The notes beneath the pieces were generated by a model. The model made no database searches, was not told the DNA's origin, and saw only the letters and a program-made list of their open reading frames with translations. Both the position numbers and the translations under genes were made by a program. A DNA stretch of 64,000 bases from Croceibacterium atlanticum (GTDB lineage: Bacteria > Pseudomonadota > Alphaproteobacteria > Sphingomonadales > Sphingomonadaceae). Shown here piece after piece: positions 7,910 through 16,502 of the stretch (the first letter of the stretch is position 1; each line of letters begins with the position of its first letter). The stretch is taken from the NCBI RefSeq assembly GCF_001008165.2, contig NZ_CP011452.2:744001-808000 (forward strand). Direction: 5' to 3'.

Positions 7910-9391
7910 TCACTTACTGCGAATGACGATCTTGTACTGTCGGCCGGGAATGATCTGGTCGCTGGAAGAAAGCCCGTTCAATACACGGAACCGCTGTTCC
8001 TGGGCATTGGGGTAAGCCATGCGCGCAGCCAGCGTCCGAACGGTATCGCCGCGCCCTGCGGTGACCACATCAAGCCTGCGCGGCACAACCTGCGCAGCCT
8101 CCGAAGAAGTGATCTGCCGCATGGAACGGAACATCGGGTTGAACACCCCGATACCGCCTGCCGGTGCCAGCGCGGTGAAATGATAGACCTGATTGCCCGG
8201 GAACTGATAGGCAAACACCACCACATCCACCTGGCTGCCATTGCTTGTCACCCGCGCTTCTCCATAGGCGGCGGGCAGCCCGTTGATGGTGGTACGTTCG
8301 ATATTCTGCGGGGCCAGCGTGCTGCCTTCCCCGCCCAGCGCCTGAAATGCCTGCCTGATATAGGCGTCGAGGCTGCCGCTGAACGATCCGCCCGACATTT
8401 GCGCCTTGCCGGTATCGCCATTGATCGAAACGGCTCTGGTTCCGTTCATCATGTAGAATCCATCTGGCGCGGTGAATGCCAGACGCAGTTCCGGATGAGT
8501 GAAAGTGCTGCCTTCGATGATTCCCTGCGCCGGATCGTCCCCATAAACGAGCCCGTCAATGCGCGAGAGGAACGTGTCGCGATTCGTCACGCCGGTCCCA
8601 TTTCCGGCTAGTTGCAGCGCATTCTGCACCCGGCTCGCCGGGTCCGGGTGGGTCGAAGCCCATTCCGGAACCGTCGCGTTCCGCCCGTCCAGCGAGGCAT
8701 CGAGCGAATTTTGCGCAGCAAGGCTGGCAAGAACACCGGCCATCGCGCGCGGATCGTAACCCGCACTGTTGAGATATTGAACACCGAGCTTGTCCGCCTC
8801 CAGCTCCTGCGAGCGGGAATAGCTCAGTGTTGCCAGTTGCGGTGCGGTGGAAGAAATTTCCTGCCCGAGCCGCCCGAGCGCGGAATCGCCCAGCAAAACT
8901 CCGGACAGGACCTGCCCCAGCACACCGAGAATCTGGTTGCGCTGTGCCGTCTGCTGGCGGCGTGCCGAATGGCGGGCGGCGACATGGCCGACTTCATGGC
9001 CGAGCACGCCGGCAAGCTCCGCCTCATTATTCATCAGCGTAACGAGCTGGCGCGTCACATAGACATAGCCGCCAGGCACCGCGAAGGCATTGTTGACCGA
9101 ACTGTTCAGCAGCGTGACCGTGAATGCATCCGGCGTGGTCGCCAGCCCGGATTGGACGGCGATCCCCTGCCCGACATCGCGGACATAGCTGGCCTGCGGG
9201 CCGGAAACTTCGCCACCGAATTCCGCCACGAATTCATCGTGATATTGCGCGCCCTGCTGGGCTTCCGCCTGCGTGATCGGCGTGCCCGGCGCCACACCGG
9301 CGCCCGCCACGGTGGTGCAGGCCGCAAGCGAACCGGCGGCGACACAGCTCAGAGCGATTGCGCGAATTTTCCTGAAACGGACGGCGGACAT
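7910..9391 (-). CDS. M48 family zinc metalloprotease lipoprotein with LysM-like C-terminus
   Basis: A 493-residue BepA/YggG-like envelope protease. An N-terminal lipoprotein signal ends at SLAAC (Cys25). The zinc motif HEVGH is at residues 132-136 and the third ligand lies in the ELEAD motif near residue 196-200. After the catalytic domain come a region with no recognised fold and, at the C-terminus (about 430-490), a LysM-like sequence (AGRGDTVRTLAARM ... IPGRQYKIV) suggesting peptidoglycan contact. The likely role is quality control of outer-membrane proteins, inferred from BepA. Asp34 follows no clear pattern after Cys25, so outer-membrane sorting is probable. Confidence 0.9.
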   Translation of the reverse strand: MSAVRFRKIRAIALSCVAAGSLAACTTVAGAGVAPGTPITQAEAQQGAQYHDEFVAEFGGEVSGPQASYVRDVGQGIAVQSGLATTPDAFTVTLLNSSVNNAFAVPGGYVYVTRQLVTLMNNEAELAGVLGHEVGHVAARHSARRQQTAQRNQILGVLGQVLSGVLLGDSALGRLGQEISSTAPQLATLSYSRSQELEADKLGVQYLNSAGYDPRAMAGVLASLAAQNSLDASLDGRNATVPEWASTHPDPASRVQNALQLAGNGTGVTNRDTFLSRIDGLVYGDDPAQGIIEGSTFTHPELRLAFTAPDGFYMMNGTRAVSINGDTGKAQMSGGSFSGSLDAYIRQAFQALGGEGSTLAPQNIERTTINGLPAAYGEARVTSNGSQVDVVVFAYQFPGNQVYHFTALAPAGGIGVFNPMFRSMRQITSSEAAQVVPRRLDVVTAGRGDTVRTLAARMAYPNAQEQRFRVLNGLSSSDQIIPGRQYKIVIRSK

Positions 9392-9476
9392 GCAGGGCTC
9401 CTCAATATCAATCGGGCAGCCGTCGGCGCCCTACCTTCAGCCGGTTCAACCGCGATCGTGGCCGCAATGTTCCCGA

Positions 9477-10448
9477 TCAGCGACCGCGTCGGCCCTGTTT
9501 GCGCTGATCGCCAATCGCCAGGAACCGGTCTTCACGCATACGCTGCAACTGCTTGGGCGATTTGCCTGACAGGGAATGCAGTTCCTCGCCAATTGCCGTG
9601 CCCAGGGCGGCAGTGGCCGATGCCGGATCCCGGTGCGCCCCACCGACAGGTTCCGGCACGATGCGGTCGATCACTCCCAGGCCGAGAAGGTCCTGAGCCG
9701 TCAATTTCATCGCTTCGGCCGCCTGCGCCGCTTTTTCGGCCGTCCGCCACAGGATCGAGGCGCAACCTTCAGGCGAAATCACCGAATAGACCGCATGTTC
9801 GAACATCAGCACGCGTTCCGCACTGGCCAGTGCCACGGCGCCGCCGGAACCGCCCTCGCCCACAATGACCGAAACCATCGGAACCGGCAGGGCCAGACAT
9901 GCTTCGGTGGAACGGGCGATCGCTTCGGCCTGACCGCGCTCCTCCGCCTCGATACCGGGAAATGCGCCCGACGTATCCACCAGCGTCACCACCGGCAGAT
10001 TGAAACGCCCGGCAAGCTCCATCAGGCGGATCGCCTTGCGATATCCTTCCGGCTTGCCCATGCCGAAATTGTGGCGCAGCCGGCTTTGCGTATCATTGCC
10101 CTTTTCGTGGCCGATCAGCATGATCTTGCGGCCATTGAAAGTCGCGAAACCGCCCATGATCGCTTCATCCTCGCCATAATGGCGGTCACCGCCCAGCGGG
10201 ATGAATTCTTCGAACAGATATTCCACGTAATCGCGAAAATGCGGGCGTGACGGGTGCCGCGCCACCTGCGTCTTCTGCCACGGAGTCAAAGACGCATAAG
10301 TGCTGGCGAGCATTTCCGCGCTCTTGTTTTCTAGCCGTTGCAGCTCGGAAGAGATGTCGACATCGTCGCCATCGGCGGCAGCACGAAGCTCGGCAATGCG
10401 TTCCTGCAGGGCGGCGACCGGCTTCTCGAATTCAAGGTATGAGATCAT
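9477..10448 (-). CDS. accA: Acetyl-CoA carboxylase carboxyltransferase subunit alpha
   Basis: With AccD it transfers the carboxyl group from biotin-carrier protein to acetyl-CoA, giving malonyl-CoA for fatty acid synthesis. The 323-residue length and sequence are typical: N-terminal YLEFEKPVAALQERI, then RPHFRDYV, a GFATFNGRKIMLIGHEKG strand, and the crotonase-like GEGGSGGAVALA oxyanion region. It starts 9 bp after the xerD stop on the same strand, an arrangement common in sphingomonads. Confidence 0.97.
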   Translation of the reverse strand: MISYLEFEKPVAALQERIAELRAAADGDDVDISSELQRLENKSAEMLASTYASLTPWQKTQVARHPSRPHFRDYVEYLFEEFIPLGGDRHYGEDEAIMGGFATFNGRKIMLIGHEKGNDTQSRLRHNFGMGKPEGYRKAIRLMELAGRFNLPVVTLVDTSGAFPGIEAEERGQAEAIARSTEACLALPVPMVSVIVGEGGSGGAVALASAERVLMFEHAVYSVISPEGCASILWRTAEKAAQAAEAMKLTAQDLLGLGVIDRIVPEPVGGAHRDPASATAALGTAIGEELHSLSGKSPKQLQRMREDRFLAIGDQRKQGRRGR

Positions 10449-10457
10449 GGCTTCGCG

Positions 10458-11336
10458 CTAACCGCACCGCTCGCCGCCTGCAAGAGGATGCCGTTCATTG
10501 ACGAGCGCGACGAGCCGCGCAGCATCGACATGGGTATAGATTTGCGTGGTCGCGATATCGGCGTGGCCGAGCAAGGTCTGGAGCACGCGCAGATCGGCCC
10601 CTCCCTCGAGCAGATGGGTGGCGAAGGCATGGCGCAGGACATGCGGGCTGAGCCGGGCCGGGTCGATCCCCGCCCGCGCCGCCAGATCCTTGAGCATCTG
10701 GAACAGGCGGACGCGGCTTATATGCTTGCCGCGTGACGGGAAGACGAACTGACCATCATCCGGCCGCACGGCCAGCCACCGGGCAAGCGCATCCTTCGCT
10801 CTGCGGGAGACCGGCACCATGCGCTGCTGCGATCCCTTCCCGGTAATGGTGAGAAAGGGCGCATCGCGCGGAACAGCGGATAAAGGCAGTGCCACCACCT
10901 CGCTCGCCCGAAGGCCCGATCCGTAAAGCAGTTCCAGCAAGGCAAGCAGGCGAATCGCCGCAGGCCTGCCGCTTTCCGCTTCGCTTTCCGCCTGCCTGAA
11001 CAGGGTTTCGACCTGATCGTGAGACAGGATTTTCGGCAGGGGCCGACGTGCGGCCGGGCGTGGCAGAGCCGGAGAAGGATCGTCCTTGCGCAGCTTTTCA
11101 TCCACCAGAAAGCCATAGAACTGCCGCAGGGCGGAAGATTTCCTGGCCACAGTCGAAGGTGCCAGTTCCGCCCATTTCTGCCCCAGGCCAGCCAGCGATT
11201 CCCGGTCCGCCACGGCCAGATCGCCGATGGCTTCCTCGGCCCCTTCGAGATCGCGGCGATAGGCTGCCAGCGTATTGGCAGCGGCGCCGCGTTCGGCGGC
11301 CAGCATGGCAAGAAATTCTTCGATATGCGCGGACAT
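10458..11336 (-). CDS. xerD: Site-specific tyrosine recombinase XerD
   Basis: Resolves chromosome dimers at dif together with XerC. The 292-residue protein has an N-terminal SAM-like DNA-binding domain and a C-terminal catalytic domain with the tetrad: Arg in GSGLRASEV, His-Arg in SPHVLRHAFATHLL, His in LLGHADIATTQIY and the nucleophile Tyr in IYTHV. The HAFATHLLEGG and STTQIYTHV-like forms favour XerD over XerC. The ATG at 11334-11336 is used, with GGAAGG upstream; an ATG 21 bp earlier lacks a binding site. Its 5' end sits 32 bp past the end of the preceding gene. Confidence 0.93.
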   Translation of the reverse strand: MSAHIEEFLAMLAAERGAAANTLAAYRRDLEGAEEAIGDLAVADRESLAGLGQKWAELAPSTVARKSSALRQFYGFLVDEKLRKDDPSPALPRPAARRPLPKILSHDQVETLFRQAESEAESGRPAAIRLLALLELLYGSGLRASEVVALPLSAVPRDAPFLTITGKGSQQRMVPVSRRAKDALARWLAVRPDDGQFVFPSRGKHISRVRLFQMLKDLAARAGIDPARLSPHVLRHAFATHLLEGGADLRVLQTLLGHADIATTQIYTHVDAARLVALVNERHPLAGGERCG

Positions 11337-11368
11337 CGGAACTGGTCCTTCCGCCATGCAGGCGCGAA

Positions 11369-13210
11369 TCAGGCGCGCGCCACGGCCTCTGCCGCGATCA
11401 TCCTGGCTTCGGCATTCAGACCGGCCCGATCGAGCGCGCGCACGATGTGATAGAGCTGCCGGGCCGTCATCCTGTTCCAGCCACTGCCCTGCATGCCAAC
11501 CCCGGCGAGAAGCGCGACCAGCGCGCCATTGCGCAATTCCCCGGCCCGGTCGATCTTGCGGCTCCACGGACTGGCGCGTTCCAGATCGACCCCGAACTTG
11601 CTGGAAAAGCTGGCAATGTCACCGCTGTCCAGCCTGCCAAGTCCGGCCAGACCCGCCAGCAGAAAGCGGGACTTGCGGCGGTTGGGGCTTTCGTCCGCTT
11701 CGTGGAAACTGTCCACTGCACTGGCGCGGAACTGCGCCGAACGCGTTGGGGACGCCAGTGCCAGCAGGGCCCATGCCTCGCTGCCTTCATCCACGCTATC
11801 CGCCCAGCGCATGGCATTGCGATCGAGCCCGGCCGTTAGCATGGAGGCAATGATCCGCCCGGCATCTGCCGACAATTCGCCGGTCACCGGCAAGCGGGCA
11901 GCGGCATAGGCTGTCAGCACCTGATTGCCATAGCCCGATCCGTCATCCCACAGCCGCCGCATCGCGGCGAGGCGATCGGCAGGAGCGCTGGCGACATAGG
12001 CTTCCCGCAGGGTTGCCGCGCGGTCCCTTTCCTCCGCATCCGGTGCGCCCGTGCTCCAGAGCTGGGAGTAGAGGTCCACCATGGCGGAGGAAGAGAATAT
12101 GCCGCGTTCCGCCGCGAGCCGCGACGAAGTGGCACGCCGTGAAAGCGGAACAGCGGGAATCAGCGCATCGGAAATGACGAAGCGGGAGGCCGCATCCTCG
12201 GTCAGCTGTTCCGGAACATCGATACCCAGCGCGCGGGCAAGGCCGAAGCGGAATGGCGTCAGCTCCTCCACATCGTCCCACTGGATGTTCACCGCCCGAC
12301 GGCCTTCGGTGGCCGCGCCGGCGAAACGCTGCGCCAGCAGCACGTCGATCCGCGATGCAGTGCCCCGGCCCAATGCGCGGTTCAGTTCCCTTTCCGCACT
12401 GCGCGCTTCACCGGCATAGGCCGCGCAAATCTGGCGCGTGAGTTCCCAATCGGCATCATTGCGCAAGCCTGGCTGCAAGCGCGCGACCGGGCACATGCCA
12501 AGCAGATCGCCCGTCGCGAGATAGGCATCGAGCGCGGCAGTGGACAATTCGGCATCGTAATTATCCGAATCTATGTCCTGCACGATGGAGCGCGCCGCCA
12601 CCGGTTCCCCCATGCGATTGAGCAGCGAAGCCCGCAAAGCGGCGAATTCCACGGGATCCATATCCGCCGGTGCGTTCAGCCGGCTGGCAAGCGCACGACG
12701 CAGCAATATATGGCCCCAGCGCGAAACCAGCGGCCCTTCAGTGCCTTCAATCGCGGCACGGATCAGGGCGGCAGGCTGGCCAGCCAGCGATCCGACAGGG
12801 AAGCCGCCCTCCTCCGGCCCGATCAGGCCGACCCGGCGAACGGCACGTCGGGCAGCGGGGGGAACGTCGAATTTCGGCTTGAGGCCCAGAACATCGTCGA
12901 TCTCGTCCGGATCCATCTGTTCCAGTTCCGCCAGGGAAGGAAAATCCTCCGACAAGGCGACAGGTGCGGACGGGCCAGCCCCGGTATCGATGCCGGGCAG
13001 TGGCTGGATCACGGGGGATTGGGTGGGAGAAGGAACAGGCGCCTGCCCCGGCAAAGGTGATTGCGTGCCGGTGGCGCGGGGCGTGGGCGACGGTGTCGGC
13101 GAAGGTGCCGGATTGCTGAAACTGGGCGGCAGCAACGATTCCGGCGCGGCAAGCACCCAGGAAGAGCTCAGTGCCAGCGCGGCGCCGGCAAGCAGGACGG
13201 ATCGCCTCAT
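11369..13210 (-). CDS. Exported protein with proline-rich region, function unknown
   Basis: A 613-residue protein with a Sec signal peptide (MRRSVLLAGAALALSSSWVLA) followed by a low-complexity Pro/Ser/Thr segment at about residues 30-85 (repeats of PSPTPSPTP). The rest is alanine- and leucine-rich with regularly spaced helices (RRALASRLNAPADM, LGMCPVARLQPGL), suggesting an alpha-solenoid, TPR-like periplasmic scaffold. No catalytic motif is recognised. Its ATG overlaps the stop codon of a 44-residue membrane protein (ATGA), so the two are translationally coupled and may work together at the inner membrane. Confidence 0.75.
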   Translation of the reverse strand: MRRSVLLAGAALALSSSWVLAAPESLLPPSFSNPAPSPTPSPTPRATGTQSPLPGQAPVPSPTQSPVIQPLPGIDTGAGPSAPVALSEDFPSLAELEQMDPDEIDDVLGLKPKFDVPPAARRAVRRVGLIGPEEGGFPVGSLAGQPAALIRAAIEGTEGPLVSRWGHILLRRALASRLNAPADMDPVEFAALRASLLNRMGEPVAARSIVQDIDSDNYDAELSTAALDAYLATGDLLGMCPVARLQPGLRNDADWELTRQICAAYAGEARSAERELNRALGRGTASRIDVLLAQRFAGAATEGRRAVNIQWDDVEELTPFRFGLARALGIDVPEQLTEDAASRFVISDALIPAVPLSRRATSSRLAAERGIFSSSAMVDLYSQLWSTGAPDAEERDRAATLREAYVASAPADRLAAMRRLWDDGSGYGNQVLTAYAAARLPVTGELSADAGRIIASMLTAGLDRNAMRWADSVDEGSEAWALLALASPTRSAQFRASAVDSFHEADESPNRRKSRFLLAGLAGLGRLDSGDIASFSSKFGVDLERASPWSRKIDRAGELRNGALVALLAGVGMQGSGWNRMTARQLYHIVRALDRAGLNAEARMIAAEAVARA

Positions 13211-13341
13211 TGCAGACCTTCCGGCAGTTCCACGGGTTGTTCGATCAGGCGCTGCGGTTCCCGCCCGCCATCATACCAGGCGAGCAGCAGGAAGATCACC
13301 AACACCGTCAGAAAACCCACCAAGATCTTTTCCCGGCGCAT
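13207..13341 (-). CDS. Small single-pass membrane protein (44 aa)
   Basis: ATG at 13339-13341, stop at 13207-13209 overlapping the ATG of the proline-rich exported protein. The product is basic MRREK, one hydrophobic helix (ILVGFLTVLVIFLLLAW) and a soluble tail of about 24 residues ending PVELPEGLQ. The ATGA overlap and the clean membrane-anchor design support a real gene. No strong ribosome-binding site is seen. It is divergent from aroK with a 66-bp gap. Confidence 0.65.
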   Translation of the reverse strand: MRREKILVGFLTVLVIFLLLAWYDGGREPQRLIEQPVELPEGLQ

Positions 13342-13407
13342 CGCCACAGACTGTCATTCCCCAGTAAACTTGCACCGGCGGTTAGCCCATCTATAGGCTC
13401 GGCGGCA

Positions 13408-13977
13408 ATGACCATTGAATCGCCGACCCTGACCGATAGCGAAATCCGCGATCTTTCCGCCCGCATTGATCGGCCAATCGTGCTGGTAGGCATGATGGGC
13501 GTGGGTAAATCCACCATCGGGCGCAAGCTGGCGCAATTGCTGGCCCTTCCCTTTGCCGACGCGGACGAGGAAATAGAACAGGCCGCGCAGATGAGCGTGA
13601 GCGAAATTTTCGAGCAATTCGGCGAGGATTATTTTCGCGACGGTGAACGGCGCGTGATCCAGCGATTGATGGAAGGCGGCCCCAGCGTGATCGCCACAGG
13701 CGGCGGGGCCTTCGTGCAAGACGATACCCGCGAACTGATTCTGGACCAGGGCATCGCCATCTGGCTGGATTGCGATGTGGAAACGCTGGTGGATCGTGTC
13801 AGCCGCAAGGACACGCGCCCCCTGCTCCGCGGCGGCGATCCCGTCGAAATCGTGACCCGCATCAAGGCAGAGCGCGAAAATTCCTATGCCGCCGCGCCGA
13901 TCAAGGTCATTAGCGATTCCGGCCCGCATGGCGAGGCCGTCAACCGTATCCTGCAGGCGTTACAGCAATGGCAATAA
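13408..13977 (+). CDS. aroK: Shikimate kinase
   Basis: Phosphorylates shikimate at the 3-hydroxyl with ATP in the chorismate pathway. The 189-residue protein has the Walker A loop GMMGVGKST, the DADEEIE shikimate-binding aspartates, FRDGERRVI and the GGGAFV motif. The frame is open upstream, but the ATG at 13408 gives the family-typical length. The end overlaps aroB by 10 bp, so the pair is coupled. Confidence 0.95.
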   Translation: MTIESPTLTDSEIRDLSARIDRPIVLVGMMGVGKSTIGRKLAQLLALPFADADEEIEQAAQMSVSEIFEQFGEDYFRDGERRVIQRLMEGGPSVIATGGGAFVQDDTRELILDQGIAIWLDCDVETLVDRVSRKDTRPLLRGGDPVEIVTRIKAERENSYAAAPIKVISDSGPHGEAVNRILQALQQWQ

Positions 13978-15077
13978 TTCCGGTCGAACTGGCGGGCAGA
14001 TCCTATGAAGTGCGGGTGGCCTCCGGCCTGCTGGCGGATATTGCCGGCCAGTGCGCCCTCCTGTTGCGCAAGAAGCGCGTGCCGATCGTTACCGACAGCA
14101 ACGTGGCGGAACATTGGCGCGCCACGGTGGAGAAGTCGCTGATCGCCGCCGGCCACGAACCTCGCGTGCTGGTTCTCGATCCCGGCGAAGGCACCAAGAG
14201 CTGGCATGTGCTGGAACGCGTGATGGACTGGCTGCTGGCCGAAGAGGTTGAACGCGGCGATCACATCCTCGCCCTGGGCGGTGGAGTGATCGGCGACCTC
14301 ACCGGATTTGCCGCCGCGATTCTGAAGCGCGGCTGCGGCTTTATCCAGCTTCCCACATCGCTGCTCGCACAAGTGGATAGCAGCGTCGGCGGCAAGACCG
14401 CGATCAATACCGGCGCGGGGAAGAACCTCGTCGGCGCGTTCCACCAGCCCGCTTTGGTTCTGGCGGATCTGGATACGCTGGACACGCTGCCCGCCCGCGA
14501 AATGCGGGCCGGTTATGCCGAAGTGATAAAATACGGCATTCTGGGCGACCGCGAATTTTTCGACTGGTGCATGCGTGAAGGGCCGGAAGTGGTCACAGGC
14601 GGAATCAGCGCGCAGGAATTCGCAGTCACGCAGAGCGTGAAGGCCAAGGCCCGCATTGTCGCCGAAGACGAACGCGAAACGAGCGGGGCGCGCGCCCTGC
14701 TCAATCTGGGCCACACTTTCGGCCATGCGCTCGAGGCGCAGACCGGCTTTTCGGACCGGCTTCTGCATGGCGAAGGCGTAGCGCTGGGGATGGTGCTGGC
14801 CGCGCGCTATTCGGCGAGGAAAGGCTATATCACGGAAGCCGACGCGGCCCTGGTAACGGCTGCTATCGCATCGGCGGGCCTGCCGACCGAAATCGCCTCT
14901 CTCGGTCTGAATTGCGATGGCCAGACCCTTGCCGGACATATGCTGCACGACAAGAAAATGGATGCGGGCACCCTGCCCTTTGTCCTGCTGCGCGCCATTG
15001 GCGAGGCGTTCCTGGACAAGCAGGTGTCACTGGAAGACGTTGCGGCGTTCCTGGGCGAACAATTGCAGGCGCATTGA
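13968..15077 (+). CDS. aroB: 3-dehydroquinate synthase
   Basis: Converts DAHP to 3-dehydroquinate, the second step of the shikimate pathway, using NAD and a divalent metal. The 369-residue protein shows the NAD-binding stretch ALGGGVIGDLTGFAAA, then PTSLLAQVDSSVGGKTAIN, and the metal-binding NLGHTFGHALE and LLHGEGVALGM histidines. It overlaps aroK by 10 bp and ends flush against the convergent DUF421 gene. Confidence 0.97.
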   Translation: MAIIPVELAGRSYEVRVASGLLADIAGQCALLLRKKRVPIVTDSNVAEHWRATVEKSLIAAGHEPRVLVLDPGEGTKSWHVLERVMDWLLAEEVERGDHILALGGGVIGDLTGFAAAILKRGCGFIQLPTSLLAQVDSSVGGKTAINTGAGKNLVGAFHQPALVLADLDTLDTLPAREMRAGYAEVIKYGILGDREFFDWCMREGPEVVTGGISAQEFAVTQSVKAKARIVAEDERETSGARALLNLGHTFGHALEAQTGFSDRLLHGEGVALGMVLAARYSARKGYITEADAALVTAAIASAGLPTEIASLGLNCDGQTLAGHMLHDKKMDAGTLPFVLLRAIGEAFLDKQVSLEDVAAFLGEQLQAH

Positions 15078-15596
15078 TCAGTAGTTCATGACCGAACGCA
15101 GCGCGCTGCAGCGTTCGGCCGGGGTGCCTGAAATCACGCTGAGATCGCCGTCGGTTTCCAGAACGACCGCGGCAACGTCTTCCACATTGCCATGGCCGGC
15201 CTTGCGAATGGCAGCTTCTATCTCGCCATGCGTGATACGTTCCTTGCGCATCGGGGCTTCGAGGAATTGCCCATCGCGCAGTAACAGGCGCGGGTCGGAA
15301 CGGATCAGCCGCCGGAACCAGCCAAGCCGCAAGGACAGGAAGGCCACGAACCATTGCAGAAACGCCAGCATGGCAAAAGCCAGCGCGCCTTCCGCAAAGG
15401 ACACGTCCTTGCTCAGCAGCACTGTCGCCAATGTGGAGCCGAAAGCCACCGTGACGACGAAATCGAATATGTTGAGCTTGGCCAGCGATCGCTTGCCCGC
15501 GAAACGCAGGATCAGGACCAGCGCGGCATAGGCGCAAGTGGTTACCACCACGACACGGAACAGATCATGCCAGCTATCGAAAAACATGAAGGTCAT
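15078..15596 (-). CDS. DUF421 membrane protein (YcaP/YetF-like)
   Basis: A 172-residue protein with three predicted N-terminal membrane helices (about residues 10-30, 45-65, 70-90) and a C-terminal soluble domain. The family signature GKRSLAKLNIFDFVVTVAFGS is present at about 39-58, as is the cytosolic IRSDPRLLLRDGQFL. The biological role of this family is not established. Its stop codon directly abuts that of aroB with no gap. Confidence 0.88.
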   Translation of the reverse strand: MTFMFFDSWHDLFRVVVVTTCAYAALVLILRFAGKRSLAKLNIFDFVVTVAFGSTLATVLLSKDVSFAEGALAFAMLAFLQWFVAFLSLRLGWFRRLIRSDPRLLLRDGQFLEAPMRKERITHGEIEAAIRKAGHGNVEDVAAVVLETDGDLSVISGTPAERCSALRSVMNY

Positions 15597-15635
15597 ACGC
15601 GCGAAGGCGCGTGATGATCCGGAAGAATAACCGGA

Positions 15636-16079
15636 TCAGCCGGTTACCGGGTGAAGATCCACGATTTCAAAATCAGGCAACAGGGCTTCTATCAGCAAGC
15701 CGCGGTGGCATTCGCTCCGCAGGGCGCAATAACATAGCAGGCAGACAGGCTGCTTTTGCGCCAGTTCCCGCAGTTCGGCCATTTGCGCCAGCGCTTCGGG
15801 CAGTTCGAGCTGGCCGGAATAGATCCGGGCCAGTTCGGCATGGTCCCCCCGCCGCGCCGCCGCCCGCCCTTCGGCTGGCGTGCCCAGATGCCTGAAATGG
15901 CGATAAGCGATGCCGGTTTCCTCAACCGCTGCCTTGAGCGAATTTTTAGAAAAACCGGGCCGCCGCGAATTGGGCAACGCGCGTATATCGGCAAGGAGTT
16001 GCACCCCTGCATCTTCGAGCGCCGCAACCAGCGCTGGCTGAGATGCCTGAGCGTAACCGATGGTGAATACACGGGCCAT
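15636..16079 (-). CDS. DUF488 domain protein
   Basis: A 147-residue protein with the DUF488 pattern: an N-terminal FTIGYA strand, LADIRALPNSRRPGFSK, and a cysteine-containing VCLLCYC...CHR motif near the C-terminus. The fold family has no firmly assigned reaction; the conserved Cys, Arg and His suggest a nucleic-acid or nucleotide-related enzyme. It is followed by an 8-bp hairpin (15615-15638) and preceded closely by the zinc-ribbon gene on the same strand. Confidence 0.85.
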   Translation of the reverse strand: MARVFTIGYAQASQPALVAALEDAGVQLLADIRALPNSRRPGFSKNSLKAAVEETGIAYRHFRHLGTPAEGRAAARRGDHAELARIYSGQLELPEALAQMAELRELAQKQPVCLLCYCALRSECHRGLLIEALLPDFEIVDLHPVTG

Positions 16080-16085
16080 TTCCGC

Positions 16086-16421
16086 TCAGAACTTCTTGCG
16101 GGCAAAGCCAACAGCCGCGCCCAGTGTGGCGCCCAGCCCGGTGCCGACCAGTGGCACGACAGAACCCGCCGCCGCGCCGAGCACGGCACAGGCCGCCACG
16201 CTGCGCCCGGTTTCAGTCTTCAATCCCCTGGCGGCCAGGCGGGCGCCCTGGGCCGCTGCCTTGCCTGCTTCCACCGCCACGGCCCCTGCATGCCTTGCCG
16301 CTTCCTTCCGCTTTTCAGCAGCGGTCGGCGCGATCAGGCGAATGCCGCATTCGTGGCAATATTTGTCAGTACGCCCGACCTCGGCACGGCAATGGGCGCA
16401 AAGGAGGTTGGTTTCATTCAT
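16086..16421 (-). CDS. Zinc-ribbon protein with glycine-rich hydrophobic tail
   Basis: A 111-residue protein. The N-terminal zinc ribbon has two CxxC knuckles (CAHC at 8-11 and CHEC at 22-25). A charged alanine-rich helix follows, then a C-terminal Gly/Ala hydrophobic segment (AGSVVPLVGTGLGATLGAAVGF) like a glycine-zipper membrane insert, ending ARKKF. Function unknown. It starts 6 bp before the DUF488 gene, so the two are likely co-transcribed. Confidence 0.7.
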   Translation of the reverse strand: MNETNLLCAHCRAEVGRTDKYCHECGIRLIAPTAAEKRKEAARHAGAVAVEAGKAAAQGARLAARGLKTETGRSVAACAVLGAAAGSVVPLVGTGLGATLGAAVGFARKKF

Positions 16422-16502
16422 GTCGTTGATGACTGCCCACGAGGCAAATGCCGAATTGGCCGCCCGCCCCGGCTCATCGCCCGAACAGCGAAAGCTGAAT
16501 GC

